A DNA stretch of 7,530 nucleotides from JBBQHM01 sp038323965 (GCA_038323965.1 JBBQHM010000110.1:1-7530); one strand, 5' to 3'. Numbered from the stretch's first letter, positions 1-6,958 are shown. Translations and numbers: made by a program. Notes: generated from the sequence alone by a model not told the origin.

Positions 1-603
1 CATTTGCGCGAAGAATATCCGCATCGACCCGGCGCGCGGCGCATCAATCGTTACGACGACTTTGATTATTGGATCCGGATCAACATCGAGCGGGCCCAGG
101 ATCTCTGGCTAGATCGGTCACCGCCCCTTCGGATTCTCGACCTCGGCTCGGGTGCCGGTTACTTTCTTCACGTCTGCAATCGTTTCGGGCATCACGCGAC
201 CGGCTTGGACATCGATGACGAGCCGCTTTTCCGCGGAACGACAAAACTCCTGGGCGTCGAGCGAACCCTGCACCGCATTGAACCGATGACGCCGTTGCCG
301 TCGCTGGGAAAATTCGATCTCATCACGGCGCATCGGATTTGTTTCAACCGGCTTGGCCGCAACGAAGCGGGCGACTGGAATGAATGGTCAGTGCAGGAGT
401 GGAGTTATTTCCTCGATGACGTTCGCGCCAACCTGCTGAATTCTGGCAGCCGAATCGTGCTCGATTTTCTTACCCGGCCGGATGGGCACTCCTTTTTCAC
501 GACAGAGCTGCGCGATTTCTTCAGCAGTCAGGGCGGTCGAATCTTTCGTTCCCGCGTAGTTCTCGGCGTTAACCCGGCCGTCGCGCCTCAGTTACGGAAC
601 TGA
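1..603 (+). CDS. Class I SAM-dependent methyltransferase, 5' end probably cut by the window edge
   Basis: This protein probably transfers a methyl group from S-adenosylmethionine to an unidentified substrate in the cytoplasm. Numbered from the TTG at base 4, the Rossmann motif I is ILDLGSGAGYF at residues 44-54, and the acidic end of the second strand is GLDID at 67-71. A motif-IV-like strand FDLITAH lies at 104-110, and a later strand, RIVLDF, lies at 150-155. The reading frame is still open at base 1, so the TTG is not a convincing start; a short N-terminal piece is probably missing. The C-terminus is intact, ending in TGA at 601-603, one base from the stop of the convergent sulfotransferase. 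The fold is clear, but nothing in the sequence identifies the acceptor. The sulfotransferase neighbour makes a glycan or secondary-metabolite substrate possible, which is inference only. Confidence 0.8.
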   Translation, partial: HLREEYPHRPGARRINRYDDFDYWIRINIERAQDLWLDRSPPLRILDLGSGAGYFLHVCNRFGHHATGLDIDDEPLFRGTTKLLGVERTLHRIEPMTPLPSLGKFDLITAHRICFNRLGRNEAGDWNEWSVQEWSYFLDDVRANLLNSGSRIVLDFLTRPDGHSFFTTELRDFFSSQGGRIFRSRVVLGVNPAVAPQLRN

Positions 604-604
604 A

Positions 605-1354
605 TTAGCTCCAATCCAAACAATCCCATCCCAGGATTGACTCAACCCGCGAGATATCCGCACGAAAAATCCCGCGCAGATATTCACGTTCGTCCTCTCG
701 CATTTCTCGTGCGTAGGGGACGACGTTGCGATCCTTTTCCGCAATCGATTTCAGTCGCGAAACTTTAAGGAAATCGCAGAGCGCGTGGAGGGTTCCAGAA
801 TTATCTCGCTGAAATTCCTCGAACTTGAGCACGCGAATTTGCTCCGGCGGGAAAAGATTAAACAAGCGCTCGAGCTGTCCGGCGTACAATCCGCGATCGG
901 CATACGAGAAGTAACGGGACTGGAGCGGCGCTGCTTCCCGGGCCCGTGCGGGTTCCGCGCGCAAGGCGTCTAAAAAATCGAGCGGCTCACGTTTTTTGTG
1001 GCGCTGCATATTCCAATGCGCGAACGCGCGTGTGATCGGATTCCGCAATGTCACGATGACTTTCATGCCCGGGTTGTATTGCGCGATGCGCCCCAGCGCC
1101 GGTTTCCAGTAGAGGTAAATCGGAGTGCATTCGCCGGAGACGATGGCCTTACGCCCGAGCGCGAATTGCTGGTGCAGCGCGTCGTAGTTCAGCGCGCCCG
1201 CAAACGCTTCTTCGTCGTCGAAATAATGTAGTTCCTGCTGGCCGGGAAACGCGATTTCCGGATGCGCGCTCAGCAAATAATAAAGCGCCGTCGTGCCCGA
1301 TTTTTGCGCGCCCGCGATGACGAAATCGATTTTATCCGGCCGACGGCTGAACAT
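605..1354 (-). CDS. PAPS-dependent sulfotransferase (heparan-sulfate sulfotransferase-like)
   Basis: The product is predicted to move a sulfuryl group from PAPS to a hydroxyl or amine of a glycan, lipid or small molecule. Counting from the ATG at 1354, the 5'-phosphosulfate loop is AGAQKSGTT at residues 15-23 with Lys18. Glu75, in SGECTP, sits where this family has its catalytic base. The 3'-phosphate loop is TLRNPITRAFAHW at 102-114, with Arg104. Family members usually carry Ser in the RAxSHW part of that loop; this protein has Ala112. Its 249 residues fit a single complete domain. A GTG directly before the ATG (1357) is an equally possible start, and no strong Shine-Dalgarno sequence decides between them. 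There is no signal peptide or membrane segment, so a cytoplasmic enzyme is likely. It converges on the methyltransferase and diverges from the S46 peptidase. The acceptor is unknown. Confidence 0.88.
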   Translation of the reverse strand: MFSRRPDKIDFVIAGAQKSGTTALYYLLSAHPEIAFPGQQELHYFDDEEAFAGALNYDALHQQFALGRKAIVSGECTPIYLYWKPALGRIAQYNPGMKVIVTLRNPITRAFAHWNMQRHKKREPLDFLDALRAEPARAREAAPLQSRYFSYADRGLYAGQLERLFNLFPPEQIRVLKFEEFQRDNSGTLHALCDFLKVSRLKSIAEKDRNVVPYAREMREDEREYLRGIFRADISRVESILGWDCLDWS

Positions 1355-1392
1355 CACATCGACTCACGCGCCGATCGCGCTTTTAAGCAACT

Positions 1393-1406
1393 CGCGCCGC
1401 GGCGCG
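1393..1406. promoter_or_regulatory. 14-bp perfect palindrome in a divergent intergenic region
   Basis: CGCGCCGCGGCGCG is identical to its reverse complement. It lies between the divergent sulfotransferase and S46 peptidase genes, in the only gap where both promoters could sit. Its position fits a dimeric repressor site, but it is pure G+C and could have arisen by chance in GC-rich DNA. I could not identify convincing -35/-10 pairs for either gene in this gap. Confidence 0.25.
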
Positions 1407-1440
1407 CAAAGTTCTTTGTCCGATTGAAAAGTCCGTCTTA

Positions 1441-3564
1441 GTGTCGCGGATGCGCTACCCGGCTCGCCTAGTCTTTTTGGTTTTCGTTTTCGCCATGACC
1501 CTGACTTCCATCGCATCGGCCGATGAAGGAATGTGGTTGTTCAACAATCCGCCGCTGAAGCAGCTGCAGGAGAAATATCAATTCGAGCCGGCACCGCAGT
1601 GGCTCGATCATCTCCAGAAATCGAGTGTTCGCTTCAACTCGGGTGGTTCTGGATCGTTCGTTTCCGCCGACGGCCTTGTCATCACAAATCACCATGTCGG
1701 GCTCGATGTTCTGCAAAAAATTAGCAGCGAGAAAACGAACTACGTTCACGACGGCTTCTATGCGAAATCGCGGTCGGACGAGCCGAAGGCAACGGACCTG
1801 GAGTTGAACGTGCTCATGTCGATCGAGGATGTCACCGAGCGCGTGAACGCGGGAGTGGCAGCTGGCCTCTCCGCCGCCGACGCCAGCAAAGCGCGCGCAA
1901 ATGTGATCGCGGCAATCGAGAAGGAGAGCAAGGAAAAGACGGGACTGCGTTCCGATGTGACGACCCTCTACCAGGGAGGCGTTTACAATCTCTATCGCTA
2001 CAAGCGTTACGACGATGTGCGGCTCGTCTTTGCCCCTGAACAGCAGGCCGCGTTTTATGGCGGCGACCCAGACAATTTCGAGTATCCCCGTTTCGATCTC
2101 GATATCTGCCTATTCCGCGCCTACGAGAACGGGCAGCCCGCAAAACCGGAGCATTTTCTAAAATGGAATAGCAAAGGTCCGAGTGACGGTGAGCTGACCT
2201 TTGTCAGCGGTCATCCGGGCAAGACGGATCGGCAACTCACCACGGATGAACTTGCGGAAATGCGCGACCACGAAGTGCCGTACGGACTTAGCGGACTATA
2301 TCGGCGCGAAGTTCTCTTGAATTCATTCGCCGGTCGCTCGTTTGAAAACGCTCGCCGCGTGCGCGAGGACCTTTTCGGAATTCAAAATAGCCGCAAAGCT
2401 TTCGGCGGCGTCCAGGCAGCTCTGCTCGATCCCGAAATTTTCGGCTCGATCGCTGCGCGCGAGAAAAAATTGCGCGATGGCATCTCGAAAGACGCGAAAT
2501 GGTCTTCGGCGCTGACCAGTTACGACAGAATCAAACAGGCACAGGAAGCCATCAATAAAGTTCTGCCGGTTTATCATTATTTCGAGTCAGGACGCGGTCG
2601 GCAGACTTCTTCCTACCGTGCGCCGCGTGCGTTCTACAGCACGCTTTTCAAATATGCGCGACGGGTCCTGCGCAGCGGCGACGAACGTCCGAAAGCTAAC
2701 GGTGAGCGGTTTCCCGAATTTCGCGATAGCAACAAGGAATCCCTCGAACTTGATCTCTTCTCCACCGCGCCGGTCTACGATGATGTTGAGCAATTAACGT
2801 TGACCGATTCGCTAACTGACATGGTGACCACTTTCGGAAATAACGACCCGCTGGTGCAGCAGGTTTTGGCGGGGAAATCACCGGGGGATCGCGCCGCCGA
2901 ATTGGTGAAGGGCAGTAAGCTAAAGGATGTCGCGTTTCGTAAACAGCTTTACGCGGGAGGCGCTTCCGCGATCGCAGCGGCAAAAGATCCAATGATTGAA
3001 TTGGCTCGCGTGGTGGATGGCCCCGGTCGCGATGCGCGCAAGGTTTTTGAAGCGGCGGACGAGACCAAGCAACAGGCTTACGCAGAAATCGCCAAGGCGC
3101 GCTTCGGCCTGGAAGGCACCAGCAGCTATCCGGACGCGACGTTTACGCTGCGTTTATCGTACGGACCGGTCCGCGGCTACGAAGAGAACGGCAAACCGGT
3201 CGCGCCGCTGACGACCTTCGCCGGACTTTATCAGCGTGCGACAGAGCACAACAATGAGCCGCCTTTCGATTTGCCCAAGCGTTGGATCGATCGCAAAACA
3301 AAACTCAATCCGGATACGAAGTTCAATTTCGTGACTGACGCCGACATCATCGGCGGCAACAGCGGCAGCCCCGTCGTGAACAAGGCGAACGAATTTGTCG
3401 GCATCATATTCGATGGCAACATTCAGTCGCTCGCGCTCGATGTCGCTTTCTCCGATAAACAGGCGCGTGCTGTGAGCGTGGATTCGGCGGCCATCAGCGA
3501 AGCGCTGCGCAAAGTTTACGATGCCGGCGCCTTAGCCGACGAGATCGAGGGCGCTAAAAAGTAA
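1441..3564 (+). CDS. S46 family serine peptidase, DPP7-like dipeptidyl-peptidase
   Basis: This exported serine exopeptidase is predicted to remove dipeptides from the N-terminus of oligopeptides, most likely in the periplasm. The N-terminus is a signal peptide: basic residues, a hydrophobic run at about 10-24, and a likely cut at ASA|DEG after residue 27. The catalytic residues are visible: His85 in ITNHHV, probably Asp221 in the block GGDPDNFEYPRFDLD (207-221), and Ser641 in GGNSGSP. The 707-residue length matches the S46 family. In this family the residue 18 positions after the catalytic Ser separates DPP11 (Arg, acidic P1) from DPP7 (Gly, hydrophobic P1). Here it is Gly659 in FDGN, so DPP7-like specificity is inferred. 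The start is GTG 1441; ATG 1450 also leaves an intact signal peptide. The reading frame is complete and undamaged. It stands alone on its strand and converges on the DoxX/hydrolase operon. Confidence 0.93.
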   Translation: MSRMRYPARLVFLVFVFAMTLTSIASADEGMWLFNNPPLKQLQEKYQFEPAPQWLDHLQKSSVRFNSGGSGSFVSADGLVITNHHVGLDVLQKISSEKTNYVHDGFYAKSRSDEPKATDLELNVLMSIEDVTERVNAGVAAGLSAADASKARANVIAAIEKESKEKTGLRSDVTTLYQGGVYNLYRYKRYDDVRLVFAPEQQAAFYGGDPDNFEYPRFDLDICLFRAYENGQPAKPEHFLKWNSKGPSDGELTFVSGHPGKTDRQLTTDELAEMRDHEVPYGLSGLYRREVLLNSFAGRSFENARRVREDLFGIQNSRKAFGGVQAALLDPEIFGSIAAREKKLRDGISKDAKWSSALTSYDRIKQAQEAINKVLPVYHYFESGRGRQTSSYRAPRAFYSTLFKYARRVLRSGDERPKANGERFPEFRDSNKESLELDLFSTAPVYDDVEQLTLTDSLTDMVTTFGNNDPLVQQVLAGKSPGDRAAELVKGSKLKDVAFRKQLYAGGASAIAAAKDPMIELARVVDGPGRDARKVFEAADETKQQAYAEIAKARFGLEGTSSYPDATFTLRLSYGPVRGYEENGKPVAPLTTFAGLYQRATEHNNEPPFDLPKRWIDRKTKLNPDTKFNFVTDADIIGGNSGSPVVNKANEFVGIIFDGNIQSLALDVAFSDKQARAVSVDSAAISEALRKVYDAGALADEIEGAKK

Positions 3565-3567
3565 GCA

Positions 3568-3588
3568 ATTCCGTCGCAACGACGGTAT
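3568..3588. terminator. Possible bidirectional terminator between convergent genes
   Basis: CCGTCG-CAA-CGACGG forms a perfect 6-bp stem (3571-3576 with 3580-3585) and a 3-base loop; two more A:T pairs extend it beyond one mismatch. It fills the 26-base gap between the stop codons of the S46 peptidase and the hydrolase. The flanks are A/T-rich on both sides (AAAAAG before, TATACTTAAAT after), but neither transcript has a continuous U run, so it would be a weak terminator. Confidence 0.5.
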
Positions 3589-3590
3589 AC

Positions 3591-4391
3591 TTAAATCTGC
3601 TTTAGCAGCGACTTCCAACACGTCCACGCGTCGTCGCGGGCTTTCTTGTTCGCGTCATTCGCTGCGGGCATCTCGCCTTCGCGCATGAAACCATGGCCCG
3701 CACCCGTGTAGATCACCGGCTCGTATTTTTTGCCGGCGGCTTTCATCAATTCTTCCGCCTTTGGGATTGTCGCGTTCACCCGGGCGTCGAGCTCGCCGTA
3801 GAATCCGTAAACGGGACATCCAATGTTCGCGATTTTCTCGGGCGCATCAGGAGCGGTCCCGTAAAATGAAAACGACGCTTTCAGTTTCGGATTTTCATTC
3901 GCATAACCGAAAGCCCAGCCGCCGCCCCAGCAGAATCCGCAAACTGCAAGCTTCCCGTTCGCCGAAGGAATTTTTGTGAGCGCGTAATCGGCGGTCGCAT
4001 CCAAGTCGGCTTTGACCTGCGGTTTCGGTAACGCCGAGATCGCCTTGATCGCGCCATCGATGTCATCCGGATAGGCCTGTCCCGAGAGCAGGTCGGGGCA
4101 AATAGCGATCACGCCATTTTCCGCCAGTTGATCGCATAAACTTTTCGCCCAGTCGGTGAGGCCGAAGATTTCATGAACGACGAGGACGACTGGCGTTTTC
4201 TCTTTCGATTCAGGATAAACGACGAATGCCTTGATCGTGCGTTCGCCGTATTTGATGTCCACATACTCGCGGTGACGCGGAGATTTTTCGGTCCGCGCCT
4301 TCGCCCAGTCCTGCGCGGAGACATCGCGAGATTTTGCCGCGACCAGCGTGATCGTCAGGCCGACCAGCGCGTTGCGAAATAATCCGTTCAT
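3591..4391 (-). CDS. Exported dienelactone hydrolase family alpha/beta hydrolase
   Basis: This alpha/beta hydrolase should cleave an ester or lactone. The triad is visible: nucleophile Cys154 in GFCWGG, Asp202 in GELDARV and His233 in GHGFMR. Glu74 in VVHEIFG matches the Glu that hydrogen-bonds the resting Cys in classical dienelactone hydrolases. The frame extends upstream to 4502, but I chose ATG 4391 because it overlaps the doxX-like stop as ATGA (4388-4391), a sign of translational coupling. This start also exposes a plausible signal peptide: Arg6, a hydrophobic stretch at about 8-19, and a possible cut at VSA|QD after residue 26. The 266 residues are therefore a normal-length hydrolase domain plus an export signal. 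The classical enzymes of chlorocatechol breakdown are cytoplasmic, so the substrate here is probably different. No other aromatic-degradation gene is present, and the true substrate is unknown. Confidence 0.9.
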   Translation of the reverse strand: MNGLFRNALVGLTITLVAAKSRDVSAQDWAKARTEKSPRHREYVDIKYGERTIKAFVVYPESKEKTPVVLVVHEIFGLTDWAKSLCDQLAENGVIAICPDLLSGQAYPDDIDGAIKAISALPKPQVKADLDATADYALTKIPSANGKLAVCGFCWGGGWAFGYANENPKLKASFSFYGTAPDAPEKIANIGCPVYGFYGELDARVNATIPKAEELMKAAGKKYEPVIYTGAGHGFMREGEMPAANDANKKARDDAWTCWKSLLKQI

Positions 4392-4849
4392 ACCGTGGTC
4401 TGATTGGTCGTAGCAATTGCGGCGGATTTGTTCCGCCAGAGGAGTGCGTCGAGCGAAAATCGTCCGGGTCCACGAAAAAACACATAGAGAAACACGAAGC
4501 AATACAGCACGGCTAATTCCCCCTTATTGGAAAACTGCGGCCCGGCACTCGCGATCGGTAAAAGTTTGGCCATCGGAGTTGCGGCACCGGCCACGTGAAA
4601 CATGAAATAGGCGACCGCCATCATGCCGCTGCAGAGAAAGGCAGCCGGTCGCGTCAGCAGACCGATCGCAACCAGAGATCCACCGATAAGTTGGATCCAG
4701 CCCCCGGCCTGAATGATCATTTTATCGGAACCCGGCATGCCGCCGAACATCCCCCAAACGAGCTGCAAACCATGACACGCGAGCATCAGCCCGACGATGA
4801 GGCGAAGGAGGAAGTAAGCGGGCTCGGTAAAGCGGGAGAGTGCATTCAT
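4388..4849 (-). CDS. DoxX family integral membrane protein
   Basis: This is a small four-helix inner-membrane protein of the DoxX family. From ATG 4849 (153 residues) the helices fall at about 10-33, 45-66, 68-90 and 109-126. Family features include the PAYFLLRLIVGLML opening helix, LLTRPAAF between helices 2 and 3, and the ending GELAVLYCFVFLYVFFRGPG followed by RFSLDALL. DoxX proteins have been linked to thiosulfate:quinone oxidation and to oxidative-stress complexes in some organisms, but most members have no proven role. A TTG at 4858 would add three residues; the ATG is preferred. It is the first gene of a two-gene operon and its stop overlaps the start of the exported hydrolase, so the two are probably made together at the same membrane. 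No strong Shine-Dalgarno sequence precedes the ATG. Confidence 0.9.
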   Translation of the reverse strand: MNALSRFTEPAYFLLRLIVGLMLACHGLQLVWGMFGGMPGSDKMIIQAGGWIQLIGGSLVAIGLLTRPAAFLCSGMMAVAYFMFHVAGAATPMAKLLPIASAGPQFSNKGELAVLYCFVFLYVFFRGPGRFSLDALLWRNKSAAIATTNQTTV

Positions 4850-4877
4850 GAAGCGCAAGGCTGCCGAAATGAAGGAA

Positions 4878-4892
4878 CACGGTCAAGCCGTG
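4878..4892. repeat. Small intergenic hairpin between divergent genes
   Basis: CACGG-TCAAG-CCGTG has a perfect 5-bp stem and a 5-base loop. On the minus strand it follows GGAGCGT, which resembles the GGGGAGCG that opens the repeat units at the right end of the window. It lies in the 108-base gap between the DoxX-like gene and the second sulfotransferase. It could be a degraded copy of a dispersed hairpin repeat, a 5' leader structure of the DoxX mRNA, or chance. Confidence 0.3.
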
Positions 4893-4945
4893 ACGCTCCA
4901 AACGAGGATTTAAGAAATTTGCCTGCTCCTTTTCCACACCGCACT

Positions 4946-4951
4946 TAATAT
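4946..4951 (+). promoter_or_regulatory. Candidate -10 box (TAATAT) for a leaderless transcript
   Basis: TAATAT ends six bases before the ATG at 4958. A start of transcription at the usual distance from such a box would fall on or next to the ATG. No Shine-Dalgarno sequence is present between the box and the ATG, which fits leaderless translation. There is no good -35 at 16-18 bases; the nearest TTGCCT (4919-4924) is 21 bases away. This is a suggestion from spacing only. Confidence 0.3.
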
Positions 4952-4957
4952 CCGCCG

Positions 4958-5710
4958 ATGGTGATGCCGATCACGCAGACGAAATTTGGAAAGATCCTCG
5001 CCTGCAGGAATCGTCCTATCGTCTACGGGAAAATTCCCAAAAGTGCCTGCACCTCGATTCAGAACCTGCTGTATCTCGTCGATACCGGAAAACCGTATCC
5101 GGAGCCGGTCCGCATTCACGGCGACAAGTCGGCGTTGATTGCGCACGAAGAAATCGGGGCTTTCCAAGAGGCGGTCGATCGAAGCCTGATTCGGTTCACG
5201 TTTGTGCGTGATCCTTCGCGACGGATCTATTCGACGTTCACGCAAAAGATTCTGACGCCTCCGTCCCCTGCATTTCGCCGTGCCCATAAAATTTTGAAGA
5301 CGGACTTCGGCGCCGATTTCGGCAACGCCGGCTCCGTCGCTTCACCGGAGGAGATCCGGAAAAACTTCGAGCGGTTTCTTCGTTTCGTCGGCGCGAATCT
5401 GCGGGGCGAAACCTCCATTCCGGTCAACCTGCATTGGATTCCACAGGCCACGCTGGTTGACTGGTATCGCACCCAGCTTGATCTCAATTTTATCGGACGT
5501 GTGGAAAATTTCGCGACGGACATGGCGCACGTATTTCGCGCCGCGGGTATCGCCGAAGATATCGACGTCGCGGTGCGCTTTAACGAGGGACCGGCATCGC
5601 GCTATCGATTCGAAGAAATCGTCTCGAGCGAAATCGCTCAACTCATCGCCGAGCTGTATGCGCGCGACTTTCAGGAGTTCTCGTATGCGTCTCCCGCATT
5701 GCAGAACTAA
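4958..5710 (+). CDS. Sulfotransferase of the Sulfotransfer_2 (carbohydrate sulfotransferase) type
   Basis: This protein is predicted to transfer sulfate from PAPS to a sugar or related acceptor. It belongs to a different family from the sulfotransferase at the left of the window and resembles the group containing chondroitin and HNK-1 sulfotransferases. The 5'-phosphosulfate loop is KIPKSACTSIQNLL at residues 25-38, with Lys28. The 3'-phosphate loop is FTFVRDPSRRIYSTF at 80-94, with Arg84 and Ser92. The later HWIPQ (159-163) and FIGRVENF (178-185) match conserved blocks of this family. Its 250 residues form a complete domain with no signal peptide or membrane anchor, unlike the Golgi-anchored animal enzymes. 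The start is ATG 4958; GTG 4961 and ATG 4964 are close alternatives. It is followed after 24 bases by the flavoprotein gene, so the two may share a transcript. The acceptor is unknown. Confidence 0.85.
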   Translation: MVMPITQTKFGKILACRNRPIVYGKIPKSACTSIQNLLYLVDTGKPYPEPVRIHGDKSALIAHEEIGAFQEAVDRSLIRFTFVRDPSRRIYSTFTQKILTPPSPAFRRAHKILKTDFGADFGNAGSVASPEEIRKNFERFLRFVGANLRGETSIPVNLHWIPQATLVDWYRTQLDLNFIGRVENFATDMAHVFRAAGIAEDIDVAVRFNEGPASRYRFEEIVSSEIAQLIAELYARDFQEFSYASPALQN

Positions 5711-5734
5711 ATCCGCGCGACTCGGAACGGCGGA

Positions 5735-6958
5735 ATGAGTCGGGTCGCAATCGTTGGCGGAGGCGCGGCTGGTTTCTTTGCCGCGATCGCTTGCGCCGAG
5801 GCAAACCCGGGATGCGAAGTTGCGATCTTCGAGAAGAGCTCGCAACCATTACACAAAGTACGAATCTCAGGCGGCGGACGTTGCAATGTGACGCACGCCT
5901 CTTTCGAACCGCGCGATTTTACGACGCGTTATCCGAGGGGGCGTCGCGAATTGATCGCGCCGTTTCATCACTTCGGCGCGCAGGAAACGGTCGATTGGTT
6001 CGAGCGACGCGGCGTCCGGCTTAAGACCGAGGCCGACGGTCGAATGTTTCCTGTGACTGACTCGTCCGGGACCGTGATCGATTGTTTACAGTTCGAAGCG
6101 AAACAAGCGGGCGTGCAACTCCGGACGCGTTGCGGCGTGGAAAGCATTGTTAAATGCCCCGCCGCCGGCTTCGAGTTACAATTGAGTTCCGGCGACAAGT
6201 TTGCCTGTGATCGTTTGCTTCTGGCGACTGGTGGTGCCCGGCACGAGCTGGGCGCGAGACTTGCCGAGTCCCTTGGTCATCACATCGAGCCGGCGGTGCC
6301 GTCGCTATTTAGCTTCGAGTCGCAGACTGACTGGCTGCGCGCGCTCGCCGGCGTGTCGGTCTCGAATGTTGAGGCGTCGATTGTCGGCACAAAGTTAATC
6401 GAACAGGGCGCACTCCTTGTCACGCATCGCGGATTGAGTGGGCCCGTCGTGCTGCGACTTTCCGCCTGGGGCGCACGCGCGTTGCATGAGTTGGATTACC
6501 AATTCAAGGTTCGAATGAAATGGCTTCCCGGCCTTACGCTCGAGCAAATTGAAGAGCAGCTGCGGACTGTTCGAATCGCGCATCCTAACAAGCTGGTCAT
6601 CAATTCGCCGATCGCTCCACTAGCCGCACGACTTTGGGAAGCACTCGCGGCAGCGTGTGGAGTGATGCCGGATATGCGATGGACCAATCTCACGCGCTCG
6701 GCGACCACGCGCCTGGTCGCGGCGCTTGCCGGAACAGAAATTCCCATCGATGGAAAGTCGCTGAACAAGGATGAGTTCGTCACGTGTGGCGGGGTGCGAT
6801 TGCGCGAGGTAAATTTTAAAACCATGGAAAGCCGCATCACGCCCAAGCTGTTTTTTGCCGGCGAACTGCTCAATATCGACGGCATCACGGGTGGATTTAA
6901 TTTTCAATCCGCCTGGACGACGGGGTGGATCGCCGGCCACGCGATGGCGGCAGAATGA
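5735..6958 (+). CDS. BaiN/HI0933 (YhiN) family NAD(P)/FAD-dependent oxidoreductase
   Basis: This cytoplasmic flavoprotein belongs to the HI0933/YhiN family, whose members bind FAD; the physiological substrate is generally unknown. The dinucleotide-binding motif VGGGAAG is at residues 7-13, with Glu33 ending the second strand to hold the ribose. The family signature KVRISGGGRCNVTH lies at 41-54, and GRMFP comes further on. LLATGG closes the FAD domain, and the C-terminal signature GELLNIDGITGGFNFQ lies at 376-391, followed by SAWTTGWIAG. The 407 residues match the usual family length. The name BaiN comes from a proposed bile-acid reductase in gut clostridia; nothing here suggests that substrate. 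A purine-rich GGAACGGCGGA just before the ATG may serve as a ribosome-binding site. The stop overlaps the start of the cysteine-cluster gene (ATGA), so the two are likely co-translated. Confidence 0.93.
   Translation: MSRVAIVGGGAAGFFAAIACAEANPGCEVAIFEKSSQPLHKVRISGGGRCNVTHASFEPRDFTTRYPRGRRELIAPFHHFGAQETVDWFERRGVRLKTEADGRMFPVTDSSGTVIDCLQFEAKQAGVQLRTRCGVESIVKCPAAGFELQLSSGDKFACDRLLLATGGARHELGARLAESLGHHIEPAVPSLFSFESQTDWLRALAGVSVSNVEASIVGTKLIEQGALLVTHRGLSGPVVLRLSAWGARALHELDYQFKVRMKWLPGLTLEQIEEQLRTVRIAHPNKLVINSPIAPLAARLWEALAAACGVMPDMRWTNLTRSATTRLVAALAGTEIPIDGKSLNKDEFVTCGGVRLREVNFKTMESRITPKLFFAGELLNIDGITGGFNFQSAWTTGWIAGHAMAAE

Noticed and set aside
1408..1440. TTGTCC as a -35 box for the S46 gene
   Set aside because: A -10 at normal spacing would overlap the start codon, and no TATAAT-like sequence is present.
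4392..4502. Upstream extension of the hydrolase reading frame to 4502
   Set aside because: It lies inside the DoxX-like coding region, lacks hydrolase-family similarity, and would hide the signal peptide; the ATGA overlap supports ATG 4391.
3591..4849. Aromatic-degradation operon suggested by the dienelactone hydrolase fold
   Set aside because: No chlorocatechol dioxygenase, cycloisomerase or maleylacetate reductase is nearby, and the enzyme appears to be exported.
4595..4948. 117-residue open frame on the plus strand
   Set aside because: It is antisense to the DoxX-like gene, has a charged low-complexity composition and no recognisable motif.
5342..5845. 167-residue open frame on the minus strand
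   Set aside because: It runs opposite two well-supported genes (Sulfotransfer_2 and the flavoprotein) and shows no recognisable domain; long antisense frames are common in GC-rich DNA.
6496..6888. 130-residue open frame on the minus strand
   Set aside because: It is fully antisense to the flavoprotein C-terminal half, with Ser/Arg-rich sequence and no domain.
6925..6954. Ten-residue upstream extension of the cysteine-cluster protein
   Set aside because: It overlaps the conserved C-terminus of the flavoprotein in another frame and adds an Arg/Asp-rich tail not typical of the family.
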